Assembly (NCBI GenBank): GCA_003216435.1
Contig: QCIW01000004.1
Span: 1-64,000 of the forward strand
DNA from: Prochlorococcus sp. AG-402-N21
Lineage (GTDB): Bacteria; Cyanobacteriota; Cyanobacteriia; PCC-6307; Cyanobiaceae
Reading direction: 5' to 3'
DNA length: 64,000 bases
The position numbers and the translations under genes were made by a program. How positions within the stretch are numbered: the stretch's first letter is position 1; every line of letters begins with the position of its first letter. Under the pieces are notes generated by a model. The model searched no databases, was not told the origin of the DNA, and worked only from the letters and a program-made list of their open reading frames with translations. Of the stretch, positions 38,711-47,287 are shown in pieces.

Positions 38711-38841
38711 CTTCTTTAACCTTAGACGTAAATCTTTCTATCGATGTAGCAAATCTCAAGAAACTGATATTTCTTATCAGATTTTGCTTGCCAAGTGGGT
38801 GGTCTGACGATAACGATGTTTGCATTCTGGCATTTATTTTC

Positions 38842-39300
38842 ATGTCTGTTGAAAGAACTTTTGTTGCCATTAAGCCTGATGGTGTTCAACGTGGATTGAT
38901 AGGCGAGATTTTGATTCGTTTTGAACAAAAAGGTTTTAAGTTAATAGGCCTTAAGCAAATTACAGCAAGTCGGGAATTGGCTGAGAAGCATTATGGGGTT
39001 CATAGAGATCGTCCTTTCTTTTCTGGATTAGTTGATTTCATAACTAGTGGACCTGTCGTTGCAATGGTATGGGAAGGTGATGGAGTGATTGCTAGTGCAC
39101 GGAAATTGATTGGTGCAACTAAACCTTTGGAAGCTGAACCAGGAACAATACGTGGAGATTTAGCAATTAATATTGGACGCAATGTTATTCATGGATCAGA
39201 TGGAGTAGATACTGCAGCGTTTGAGATAGGACTTTGGTTTCAAGAAGCAGAGTTGAATGATTGGATTCCTTCTGATCAATCTTGGAGAGTAGAAGGGTGA
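38842..39300 (+). CDS. ndk: Nucleoside diphosphate kinase
   Basis: 152 aa from the ATG at 38842 ([18 protein letters not shown], canonical start). A further upstream TTG is rejected. It transfers phosphate among NTPs and NDPs through the phospho-histidine H117 in NVIHGSD. Length is typical for bacterial Ndk. It is divergent from speA, whose inferred start lies about 130 bp away. Confidence 0.97.
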   Translation: MSVERTFVAIKPDGVQRGLIGEILIRFEQKGFKLIGLKQITASRELAEKHYGVHRDRPFFSGLVDFITSGPVVAMVWEGDGVIASARKLIGATKPLEAEPGTIRGDLAINIGRNVIHGSDGVDTAAFEIGLWFQEAELNDWIPSDQSWRVEG

Positions 39301-39341
39301 AAATCAGGTTTTTTTTTAATTACTGAGACTAACAGCCACTT

Positions 39342-40451
39342 TTACTTAAAAAATCGGTTCCATTGAAAAGCATTGAATACTTCTTTTTCTTCATTATTCA
39401 TAATTTCGCTAGAAATATTTTTAGCAATTAATTCAGATGTAATAGCTGCTAATAACACCCCATTTCGGTAATGCCCAGTAGCTAGCCATAATCCTTCAAT
39501 TGAAGATATACCAAGAATTGGCTCTTGATCAGGCGTGCATGGCCTAAAACCCCACCATCGTTCCATGTGAGGCCATTGAATAGCTTTTGGTAGTAAAGAG
39601 TTGAGCCCGTTTTGGAGCTTAGATTGCCCACCAGGGGTTAACCCTTCATTAAATTTCGCGTTTCTTTCACTTGTTGCCCCAATAATAATTAGGCCATCTT
39701 CTCTAGGGACTAAATAAGTTCCTGGTCCAAAAATTACTCTTTTCAGTGCTTTTTTAGGACCTTGAATTGAGAGCATTTGTCCTTTTACAGGAAATATTGG
39801 TAATTCATGTAAAAGTGTTTTGCTCCATGCGCCGCTGCATAAAACACCTTGTTTTGCTTCTAATGCTTTGATTTCTCCTTCAGCATTGCGAATATGAACT
39901 CCTGCAAATTTCTTATTATTTTGGATCAATTGCAGTACTTCTACCCCTTCTTGGAATTGCACTCCTAATTCAAAGCATGCTTTTTCAAGGGCTCTCATTA
40001 AGAGACGACGATTATCTATTTGACCGTCCTGATGAAAAATGATCCCACATTGCCATTGAGGAGCTATACCTGGAATTTCTCGTTCTAATGCAGCTCGATC
40101 AAGAGGTTGACCATACTGAAACGTTGGATATTGATCACGATCGGAATGATTGGTAAATGGAACAACTATTCCGCATTTTCTTAATCCACAAGACAAGCCA
40201 CTATCAGTTTCAATATTTGTGACCCAATTTGATTGTCGCTGCAAACTAAGTTGTCCGAGTTTTAACATTTTTTTTTGTAGTCCTTCAGCATGCGGTGCAA
40301 GCATTCCTGCGGCTACAAACCCTGCTGCTTCATTTCTACTACGGCTGAGGATCGTTGCATTAAAACCTTTTCTGGCCAATTGATGGGCTATTGAAAGCCC
40401 CATTAAGCCACCACCAATAATTAGAAATGGCTCCGTTTTAGAAACAGCCAT
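39342..40451 (-). CDS. thiO: Glycine oxidase ThiO / DAO-family FAD oxidoreductase
   Basis: 369 aa. The FAD-binding start LIIGGGLMGLSIAHQLARKG (about 10-29) carries the GxGxxG-type motif. EAAGFVAAGMLAPHAEG, GQIDNRRLLMRALEKAC and the C-terminal WWGFRPCTPDQEPILG plus LATGHYRNGVLLA are typical of glycine oxidase ThiO. That enzyme makes dehydroglycine for the thiazole of thiamine. A general D-amino-acid oxidase role cannot be excluded. It is divergent from gatB. Confidence 0.88.
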   Translation of the reverse strand: MAVSKTEPFLIIGGGLMGLSIAHQLARKGFNATILSRSRNEAAGFVAAGMLAPHAEGLQKKMLKLGQLSLQRQSNWVTNIETDSGLSCGLRKCGIVVPFTNHSDRDQYPTFQYGQPLDRAALEREIPGIAPQWQCGIIFHQDGQIDNRRLLMRALEKACFELGVQFQEGVEVLQLIQNNKKFAGVHIRNAEGEIKALEAKQGVLCSGAWSKTLLHELPIFPVKGQMLSIQGPKKALKRVIFGPGTYLVPREDGLIIIGATSERNAKFNEGLTPGGQSKLQNGLNSLLPKAIQWPHMERWWGFRPCTPDQEPILGISSIEGLWLATGHYRNGVLLAAITSELIAKNISSEIMNNEEKEVFNAFQWNRFFK

Positions 40452-40548
40452 TGTATTTAATTTGAATACTTTTCTAGTGCTTTAGATCAGCATATCTATT
40501 CCTTCTGGCATTTTATTCAATAAGATTTATTCATCTCAGTCAAAATTA

Positions 40549-42024
40549 ATGCCTAGATCTAGTGATGCTTGGGAAGCTGTGATTGGTTTAGAAACTCATG
40601 TTCAGTTAGGAACAGATAGCAAAATATTTACTTCAGCATCTACCAATTTTGGAGATGAGCCCAATACCCACATAGATCCTGTTGTTTGTGGTTTACCAGG
40701 AACTTTGCCGGTATTGAATGAGAAAGTTTTGGAATTTGCAGTTAAAGCTTCTTTAGCTTTAAATTTGAAAATTGCTGAACATAGCAAGTTTGATCGCAAG
40801 CAATACTTTTATCCCGATTTACCTAAGAATTATCAAATTTCACAATTTGATGAACCTATTGCTGAGGATGGGTGGATTGAAGTTGAAGTAGCAGAAAAAG
40901 GAAAAGAAACTTATTTAAAAAAAATAGGTATAGAACGTCTTCATATGGAGGAAGATGCTGGCAAGCTTGTGCACGCTGGCAGTGATCGTTTGGCAGGTTC
41001 AACTTATTCTTTAGTTGATTACAATCGAGCTGGTGTAGCTCTAGCTGAAATTGTTAGTAAACCAGATTTGAGAACAGGTAGAGAAGCCTCTGAATATGCT
41101 TCTGAAATACGTAGAATCGTTAGATATTTAGGCGTCTCTGATGGGAATATGCAGGAGGGATCATTGCGATGTGATGTCAACATTTCTGTTAGACGTGGAC
41201 CTGAAGCTCCCTTTGGTACAAAAGTCGAAATAAAGAATATGAATTCCTTTTCAGCAATTCAAAAGGCTTGCGATTATGAGATAAAGCGACAGATCAAAGC
41301 TTATGAGGCTTCTGAACAAGTAGTGCAAGAAACTCGTCTATGGGATGAAGCTAAGCAGTTGACTAAGAGTATGAGATCAAAAGAAGGCAGTAGTGATTAC
41401 CGTTATTTTCCTGATCCAGATTTAGGTCCTATTGAAGTAAGTAAAGAACTTTGTGAACAATGGAATTCTGAATTACCTGAATTACCTGCTGCTAAGAGGC
41501 ATCGTTATGTCAAGGAATTTGATCTTTCAGCTTATGACGCGAGGGTATTAACTGATGAATTTTCAATGGCATCCTATTTTGAAGAAGCTGTTAGGTCAGG
41601 CGCAGAGCCTAAAATAGCTTGTAATTGGATAACAGGAGATATTGCTGCGTATTTAAAATCATCTAAAGAGTCTTTTGAAAAATTGCCATTTAAGTCAGAA
41701 CAATTAGCTGAAATGGTTCAAATGATTCAGGAGGGTAAAATTAGTGGCAAAATCGCAAAAGAAATATTACCCGAATTGCTCAATAAAGGTGGCTCGCCTA
41801 ATGAGATCGTAGAAAAAAGAGGTTTAGCTATGATTAGTGATTTAGCAGAGCTAACAAAAATTATTGACGAATTATTAGCTACTTTCCCAAATGAGGTGAA
41901 GGCATTTAGAGATGGAAAAACAAAGCTTCAAGGATTTTTTGTTGGTCAGCTAATGAAGAAAACAAGAGGAAAAGCAGATCCTAAAATGGCCAATCAAATA
42001 TTGAGTCAAAAGTTGCAAGGTTGA
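40549..42024 (+). CDS. gatB: Asp-tRNA(Asn)/Glu-tRNA(Gln) amidotransferase subunit B
   Basis: 491 aa. GatB is the kinase/transamidase subunit that converts mischarged Glu-tRNA(Gln) to Gln-tRNA(Gln) with GatA and GatC. Readable signatures are VIGLETHVQLGTDSKIFTSA, KQYFYPDLPKNYQISQ, LHMEEDAGK, RCDVNISVR, and DYRYFPDPDLGP. The C-terminal YqeY-like domain ends with GFFVGQLMKKTRGKADP. It lies directly before the convergent coaE gene (4 bp). Confidence 0.97.
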   Translation: MPRSSDAWEAVIGLETHVQLGTDSKIFTSASTNFGDEPNTHIDPVVCGLPGTLPVLNEKVLEFAVKASLALNLKIAEHSKFDRKQYFYPDLPKNYQISQFDEPIAEDGWIEVEVAEKGKETYLKKIGIERLHMEEDAGKLVHAGSDRLAGSTYSLVDYNRAGVALAEIVSKPDLRTGREASEYASEIRRIVRYLGVSDGNMQEGSLRCDVNISVRRGPEAPFGTKVEIKNMNSFSAIQKACDYEIKRQIKAYEASEQVVQETRLWDEAKQLTKSMRSKEGSSDYRYFPDPDLGPIEVSKELCEQWNSELPELPAAKRHRYVKEFDLSAYDARVLTDEFSMASYFEEAVRSGAEPKIACNWITGDIAAYLKSSKESFEKLPFKSEQLAEMVQMIQEGKISGKIAKEILPELLNKGGSPNEIVEKRGLAMISDLAELTKIIDELLATFPNEVKAFRDGKTKLQGFFVGQLMKKTRGKADPKMANQILSQKLQG

Positions 42025-42028
42025 AGTT

Positions 42029-42670
42029 TTAAAGAAGTGTATTAATTTGATTTTTCCAAACATTAACCTCATATGAATTCTCAATAACTACATCAGCAAG
42101 TTTTAATTTTTTTTCTAAAGACCATTGACAATTAATACGTAAACTTGCTTCAGCTTCACTTATCTTGTCTCTCTTAATTAGTCTCTTTAATTGTTCTTTT
42201 CTTGAGCAATTTATAACCCATATTTCATTACAGAGACTGGTTAGATTTGCTTCAAATAGAAGAGGGATGATAAGTATTAAGATAGGAGCATGTTTGTTCT
42301 CTTCTATTTCTTTTATAAATTTTTTAAGTATGATTGGATGTAAAAGACTTTCAATCCATTCGCGCTCTTTTTTATCTTGAAAGATTATTTTCCCCAAAGC
42401 TTTTCTATCAATTATCAAATCATTATTTTTATTTAAGCAGGTAATTTTATTTCCATAGCGCTTGATAATTTGCTCAGCCGAGTTTGTTTGATATTGAAGT
42501 GCTTCATGTGAATAGACATCTGCATCGAGAATTGGATGCGATTTGATTGTTTTTAGGAAATTGCCAATTGTACTCTTCCCACTGGCAATGCCACCCGTTA
42601 AACCGATACGTCTTTGATTATCATTCCATTTAGGGATAGCAATTCTTTCTTGAAACTTTGCCATCATCAA
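42029..42670 (-). CDS. coaE: Dephospho-CoA kinase
   Basis: 213 aa. It performs the last step of CoA synthesis. The P-loop is LTGGIASGKSTIG (about 24-36). D50 in ILDADVYSHEALQ is the catalytic Asp region. LLHPIILKKF and the lid ILIIPLLFEANL are present, and the C-terminus has ADVVIENSY as in the family. The N-terminus extends about 20 residues beyond the usual start; a start nearer the P-loop is possible. It is divergent from argJ. Confidence 0.92.
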   Translation of the reverse strand: MMMAKFQERIAIPKWNDNQRRIGLTGGIASGKSTIGNFLKTIKSHPILDADVYSHEALQYQTNSAEQIIKRYGNKITCLNKNNDLIIDRKALGKIIFQDKKEREWIESLLHPIILKKFIKEIEENKHAPILILIIPLLFEANLTSLCNEIWVINCSRKEQLKRLIKRDKISEAEASLRINCQWSLEKKLKLADVVIENSYEVNVWKNQINTLL

Positions 42671-42695
42671 TCAGGATAGGTATGCAGATTTTTTC

Positions 42696-43946
42696 TTGAA
42701 GGTCTTGGACCCTTCATTATCATCACTATGGTCTCCTATATCTGGCGGGATAACTAGTCCGCGTGGGTTTAAGGCGTCTGGCATAAGATCAAACTTAAAA
42801 CCTTCTGGCAATCTAGACCTTGCTTTGCTTTTAGCACCTAATGATTCGATATGCGCAGGGACTTTTACTCAATCATCTATAAGGGCAGCTTGTGTAGATC
42901 TTTGCAAAAATAGACTCCATCAAAATAATGGACGAGTTAGGTCAGTTCTTATTAATTCAGGACAAGCCAATGCCTGTGTAGGTGATAGAGGACTAATAGA
43001 TACCTTGAAAGCTATTGAAGCAGTTGCAAAAAAATTGTGTTTAACACCATCGGAAGTCCTGATGTGCTCCACCGGTGTCATTGGCCAGCCAATACCGATG
43101 GATAACTTACTCGATGGTATTGATAATCTTGTAGAGCACTTAAATGAAAATGGAGGTAATTCTGCGGCTCAGGCAATATTGACAACTGATCTAATCGACA
43201 AGCAGATAGCATTTGAAGCTTTTTTGGGAGATAGGCGTGTGCGGATTGGTGGTATGGCAAAAGGCTCAGGAATGATTCATCCCAACATGGCAACTATGCT
43301 TGGTTATTTAACATGTGATGTTGGTATTGATTCTGAGTTATGGCACAAGATGATTAAACGAGTAGTTAATTCTTCTTTCAATGCGATTAGTGTTGATGGT
43401 GATACGAGTACCAATGATACTTTTCTAGCATTTAATGCTGGCAACTCTTTGGAGAATAAATATTTTGAAGCGTTGGAAGTGGGTTTATTGAAGACGTCTC
43501 AATATCTTGCCAAGTCAATCGCAAGAGATGGAGAAGGTGCAAATTGTTTAATAGAGGTTCATGTTGAAGGTACTCGGACTGATGACGATGCAAGACATAT
43601 TGCAAAAATTATTTGTAGCTCGTCTTTGGTGAAAACAGCTATACATGGTAAAGATCCTAATTGGGGTCGAATTTTGGCTGCTTTAGGTCGATCACGAGTA
43701 TCTTTTTCTTTGCAAGATGTGTCTCTTTGGATTGGTTCTTATCAATTAATTCAAACTGGAGAACCAATTCAGTTTGAACGTCAACAAGTTACCAATTATA
43801 TGAAAAAAAAGTTTTCAGGAAAATATTTGGAAGAAGATTCAGTTCTTATCCGACTTGTTGTAGGACCAGGTAAATGCCAAGGTGTTGCTTGGGGTTGTGA
43901 TTTATCATCTCAATATGTAGCGATCAATGCCGATTACACAACGTAA
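42696..43946 (+). CDS. argJ: Bifunctional glutamate N-acetyltransferase / N-acetylglutamate synthase
   Basis: 416 aa ornithine acetyltransferase, which makes acetylglutamate and recycles acetyl groups in arginine synthesis. The start is a TTG (42696 or 42705); no in-frame ATG precedes SPISGGITSPRGFKASG. The autoproteolysis site with the nucleophilic Thr is in HPNMATMLGYLTCD. CSTGVIGQP and GKDPNWGRILAALGRS are also diagnostic. The C-terminus is complete. Confidence 0.94.
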   Translation: MKVLDPSLSSLWSPISGGITSPRGFKASGIRSNLKPSGNLDLALLLAPNDSICAGTFTQSSIRAACVDLCKNRLHQNNGRVRSVLINSGQANACVGDRGLIDTLKAIEAVAKKLCLTPSEVLMCSTGVIGQPIPMDNLLDGIDNLVEHLNENGGNSAAQAILTTDLIDKQIAFEAFLGDRRVRIGGMAKGSGMIHPNMATMLGYLTCDVGIDSELWHKMIKRVVNSSFNAISVDGDTSTNDTFLAFNAGNSLENKYFEALEVGLLKTSQYLAKSIARDGEGANCLIEVHVEGTRTDDDARHIAKIICSSSLVKTAIHGKDPNWGRILAALGRSRVSFSLQDVSLWIGSYQLIQTGEPIQFERQQVTNYMKKKFSGKYLEEDSVLIRLVVGPGKCQGVAWGCDLSSQYVAINADYTT

Positions 43947-43991
43947 GGGTCAGATGATATAGCTATGCCTAAAGTTATACCAGCTAATATT

Positions 43992-44171
43992 CTAGGAAGA
44001 TCCTAGTTTGCTCTGAATTGGACCTATTAAATATGTGTGGAGTACTGTATCTGCGTTAGGAGAGGTCATCACCCAAAAAATAAAAGCTCCTGCAGATAAA
44101 AGAGTTATTAATTGTGGCCAAAAATTCTCTGGATAATTTGGCTCTGACTTCTGAGTTATTTTCTTTTTCAT
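43992..44171 (-). CDS. Small single-span membrane protein (59 aa)
   Basis: Starts at ATG 44171 and ends at TAG. It reads MKKKITQKSEPNYPENFWPQ at the N-terminus. One membrane helix follows (LITLLSAGAFIFWVMTSP) and then a polar tail ending SKLGSS. The positive-inside basic N-terminus, helix and polar tail fit an inner or thylakoid membrane peptide. It is 16 bp downstream of a similar peptide gene on the same strand. Function is not recognised. Confidence 0.6.
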   Translation of the reverse strand: MKKKITQKSEPNYPENFWPQLITLLSAGAFIFWVMTSPNADTVLHTYLIGPIQSKLGSS

Positions 44172-44187
44172 GTATTAGTTAAAGGAT

Positions 44188-44364
44188 TTACTGGATTGGG
44201 ATTTGCATATCAATTCTTTTGTTATTGGTCAAAGACACTTTTTCTTCGTTTCCACATGCAGTTGGAAATGAGATTATATGTTTTACAGTAAGACCAGAAC
44301 CTATGGCAATCAATCCAATTACAAAGATCCATTTAGATCGTTGATTAGAAAAAATAGTTTTCAT
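44188..44364 (-). CDS. Small single-span membrane protein (58 aa)
   Basis: Starts at ATG 44364 and ends at TAA. A basic N-terminus (MKTIFSNQRSKW) is followed by a membrane helix (IFVIGLIAIGSGLTV) and a polar tail with one cysteine (FPTACGNEEK). It is the first of two tandem small membrane genes. The pair is divergent from the secreted protein gene at 44433, sharing the 68 bp between the two starts. Function is not recognised. Confidence 0.58.
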   Translation of the reverse strand: MKTIFSNQRSKWIFVIGLIAIGSGLTVKHIISFPTACGNEEKVSLTNNKRIDMQIPIQ

Positions 44365-44432
44365 ATAATTGATATATCGATCGTGCAGGTTATTAGTCCT
44401 CCGTCGACGATAACAAGAATTCTGGCAATCAA

Positions 44433-44825
44433 ATGAACTTCAACTTCATTAGAAATATTTGTCTTAGTTGTTTAGCAGTTCTAAGTATTTTTTACCCTCT
44501 AAAAACAGATGCATTATCGCATAATTGGGTTGGTGTTCCAAAGAGTGAGTTTGGAGAGCAGTTATGGGATAAAAGCAGTATCAAAAAAAATCAAGATGGA
44601 TCTATTAGAGTTTTTAGCAAATTTATTCCTCGAAGTACTTCTGCAATCACTCAAGACATTCTTTATACAATGGATGTTGATTGTTCAGAATACGTATTCA
44701 GAGATATTGCGGTAGGTGCAAATACTTTTGATGAGTTCAAGAACAAGGATTTAGAGTGGAAAGATCCTCATGGTGATAAGTTGATTCTGGGAGTAATCGA
44801 TCAGGTTTGTACTTTTAGCAATTAG
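44433..44825 (+). CDS. Secreted hypothetical protein
   Basis: 130 aa with a signal peptide (about 1-27, ending in KTDA). The mature part is a beta-rich domain reading HNWVGVPKSEFGEQLWDKSS, followed by TMDVDCSEYVFRD and a second cysteine in IDQVCTF near the end, so one disulfide is likely. The Trp-Val-Gly start and Cys pair recall the surface-adhesin-like (TPR-less) small lipocalin-type secreted proteins of cyanobacteria, but I cannot name the family. Periplasmic location is inferred. Confidence 0.7.
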   Translation: MNFNFIRNICLSCLAVLSIFYPLKTDALSHNWVGVPKSEFGEQLWDKSSIKKNQDGSIRVFSKFIPRSTSAITQDILYTMDVDCSEYVFRDIAVGANTFDEFKNKDLEWKDPHGDKLILGVIDQVCTFSN

Positions 44826-45202
44826 ATTAATTTGCAGTTCAACTGATTTGATGGAAGTGGATTGAGAACAAGGCAGATTATCAACTTTTATATAGCTTTA
44901 AGTGAATAACTTTATCAAATAATTATGCATATAGTGCTTCTCGATATCCATAGAACAATAAGGAATTTATCACTACATATTGTAGCCATCCAATCAGTAT
45001 TCGAAATACAATTTATATAGAAATGAATCTAAAGATATTTAAGGAGATAGTTAGGTCCAATGTAAGAGTACGATTGAATATATTCCAGAATCAATTGCAT
45101 GAATGGGAAAAACGGGCTTTATGATTTGATTTTCGCAAAAACTTTTAAGAAGCAGTAAATCCATTTAATATTGAAAAGAGTGATAGCAACTTCAAAATTT
45201 TC
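44826..45202. other. 377 bp spacer with one possible small frame
   Basis: AT-rich. The only frame worth noting is 45023-45124 (+), 33 codons beginning MNLKIFKEIVRSNVRVRL and ending EKRAL. Composition is protein-like, basic and helical. No other support exists for it, and the remaining bases show no RNA gene or clear terminator. Confidence 0.3.
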
Positions 45203-45613
45203 ATGAAAATAAATTGTTTCGTTGGCCTTGGTATTTTACTAATTGGCATGTTTCCCGGAACCTCTGCTTTTGCTTGTGAGGCTGGTAAACATGGACACCA
45301 TGACCATCATGCCAATACGTCGAACGTTGGATATGTGGTAATTACAGGGACAACAAAAAATAGAGCAGCTGCCAAAGAATATTTTGAAAATATTAATGAG
45401 TTCACTGAAAGCTGTGGTTTTAAGACCTTAGTCCTTGATAGAGAATCTGATATTCGAGAAGGTGATACAGGTCCTTTAACAGTTATAGTTCGACATCCAA
45501 GAGGGAAGCAAGCCGCAATTGATTGTTATGAATCGGATGAATATCAGAGACTAAAAGCTATTAGAGATCCTTATACTGATTGGAATTTTCGAATAACAGA
45601 AGGTTTGAAATAG
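45203..45613 (+). CDS. Secreted DUF1330-like protein with His-rich segment
   Basis: 136 aa. The signal peptide ends near AFA (about 25). A His/Gly segment, CEAGKHGHHDHHAN (26-39), with four His in five residues, could bind metal. The rest is a ferredoxin-like alpha+beta domain of the DUF1330 type: GYVVITGTTKNRAAAKEYFE and GPLTVIVRHPRGKQAAIDCYESDEYQ. DUF1330 proteins are usually cytosolic and short, so an exported copy with a His-rich leader is unusual. No partner genes are visible. Confidence 0.75.
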   Translation: MKINCFVGLGILLIGMFPGTSAFACEAGKHGHHDHHANTSNVGYVVITGTTKNRAAAKEYFENINEFTESCGFKTLVLDRESDIREGDTGPLTVIVRHPRGKQAAIDCYESDEYQRLKAIRDPYTDWNFRITEGLK

Positions 45614-45849
45614 TTTACGCTTGATTGAGATGATAAATTTCTTTATTGATTATTTATCCCTTTCTCTACTTATTCATTGTCATTTCTTGAGAGAGTTCAA
45701 ATTTATTTGGATATCTTGGAAGCCTAATTAATCCTTGTAAAATGTATTTGTAATTACAGAAAAACCTTTATGTTTAAATATTTGTAATTTTAGATACTTT
45801 AATAATCAACATATTTGAATCTAATTAAGAAAATATAATTGGCAATATT

Positions 45850-47283
45850 ATGTTTACTGACTACAAGCCAATTAATGGATTCGATGAATATTTTACTAGT
45901 TCTCAATTATCTCCAAGAACACCTCTTCAGCCTCTGCTTTATTCTTTAGGGGAGATGGGTATAGAGAAGTTAAACAGAAGTCATGAAACAGCAAGAAAAC
46001 TTCTTCTCAGACATGGAGCAACATTTCGGCTCAATGATTCTGATTCAAATGGTACTGAAAGAATTATGCCTTTTGACCCATTACCAAGAGTACTTAGCAG
46101 TAATGAATGGATGCAATTAGAACAAGGCTTGATTCAAAGACTCGAAGCTATTGACCTTTTTCTTGCAGATATATATGGACCTAAAAAAATTCTCAAAGAT
46201 GGAATTATTTCAGAAGAGATTGTTGAAAGTTCAGCTGGCTGGAGGCCTCAAATGGAAGGTTTTAATTTACCTCTAGGAAAGTGGTGCCATGTTTCTGGTT
46301 TAGATCTTATTAGAGATGGAAAAGGCACTTGGTATGTTTTAGAGGATAATCTTCGTTGTCCTTCAGGAGTTGCTTATTTTCTTGAGAATCGATTAGTGAT
46401 GAAGAGAATTTTTCCAGACTTATTTGCAGGCAGAATTGTTCAACCCATTGATGATTATCCTTCTCATTTATTAAAGACGCTTCAAGAATTAGCTCTTTGG
46501 AGTGATTCCCCTAAAGTTGTCTTGTTAACACCGGGTGTTTTTAACAGTGCTTATTTTGAACATAGCTATCTTGCTCAGCAAATGGGAGTACAACTTGTAG
46601 AAGGTACTGATTTAATTTGTGAGAGCGATTATGTTTACTTAAAAACAACTTCTGGCCTGGAAAAAGTAGACGTAATTTATAGACGCATAGACGATGATTT
46701 TTTAGATCCATCTTGCTTTAGGAATGATTCTCTTTTGGGAGTTAATGGGTTAATGCAAGTAGTTGCCAAAGGGAAAGTAGCTATTGCAAATGCTCCTGGA
46801 ACAGGACTAGCCGATGACAAATTAATTTATGCTTATGTGCCAGAAATCATCAAGTATTATTTAGGTGAAGAACCTTTTATTCAAAATGTCAAAACATATG
46901 TTTGCGCAAAAAAAGATGATCTATCATTTGTTTTAGAGAATTTGAGTCGCTTAGTTGTCAAATCAGTTTCGGAGGCTGGTGGTTATGGCATGTTGATCGG
47001 GCCACATTCTTCAAAATCAGAGATAGAGAACTTTTCAATTAAAATCAAAGCAAATCCACGCAATTATATTGCTCAACCAACTTTAGATTTATCCACAGTT
47101 CCATCTTTAAGTAATGGTGAAATTTATCCTTGTCATGTTGATTTAAGACCTTATATCCTAAGAGGAAAACATACTTGGGTTAGTCCGGGAGGGCTTACGA
47201 GAGTTGCTTTAAAAAGAGGTTCCTTAGTTGTCAATTCCTCACAAGGTGGGGGTAGTAAAGACACCTGGGTGGTTAGCCAATAA
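45850..47283 (+). CDS. Circularly permuted ATP-grasp type 2 protein (DUF404/407)
   Basis: 477 aa. It reads as the circularly permuted ATP-grasp protein found with alpha-E and transglutaminase genes in many bacteria. Signatures include FRLNDSDSNGTERIMPFDPLPR, WYVLEDNLRCPSGVAYFLENR (about 162-182), and VDVIYRRIDDDFLDP, GTGLADDKLIYAYVP, VKSVSEAGGYGMLIGP. ATP-grasp proteins form amide bonds; the substrate here is unknown, but a peptide or amino-acid ligation is likely. It is the first of a three-gene cassette, 4 bp from the next. Confidence 0.88.
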   Translation: MFTDYKPINGFDEYFTSSQLSPRTPLQPLLYSLGEMGIEKLNRSHETARKLLLRHGATFRLNDSDSNGTERIMPFDPLPRVLSSNEWMQLEQGLIQRLEAIDLFLADIYGPKKILKDGIISEEIVESSAGWRPQMEGFNLPLGKWCHVSGLDLIRDGKGTWYVLEDNLRCPSGVAYFLENRLVMKRIFPDLFAGRIVQPIDDYPSHLLKTLQELALWSDSPKVVLLTPGVFNSAYFEHSYLAQQMGVQLVEGTDLICESDYVYLKTTSGLEKVDVIYRRIDDDFLDPSCFRNDSLLGVNGLMQVVAKGKVAIANAPGTGLADDKLIYAYVPEIIKYYLGEEPFIQNVKTYVCAKKDDLSFVLENLSRLVVKSVSEAGGYGMLIGPHSSKSEIENFSIKIKANPRNYIAQPTLDLSTVPSLSNGEIYPCHVDLRPYILRGKHTWVSPGGLTRVALKRGSLVVNSSQGGGSKDTWVVSQ

Positions 47284-47287
47284 ATCT

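Noticed and set aside
38722-38928. A 68-codon minus-strand frame across the speA-ndk spacer
   Set aside because: It runs antisense through the ndk start; the speA frame in this region is the one with family motifs.
45642-45743. A 33-codon frame after the DUF1330-like gene
   Set aside because: It is a run of Phe, Leu, Ile and His without polar segments; likely AT-rich chance.
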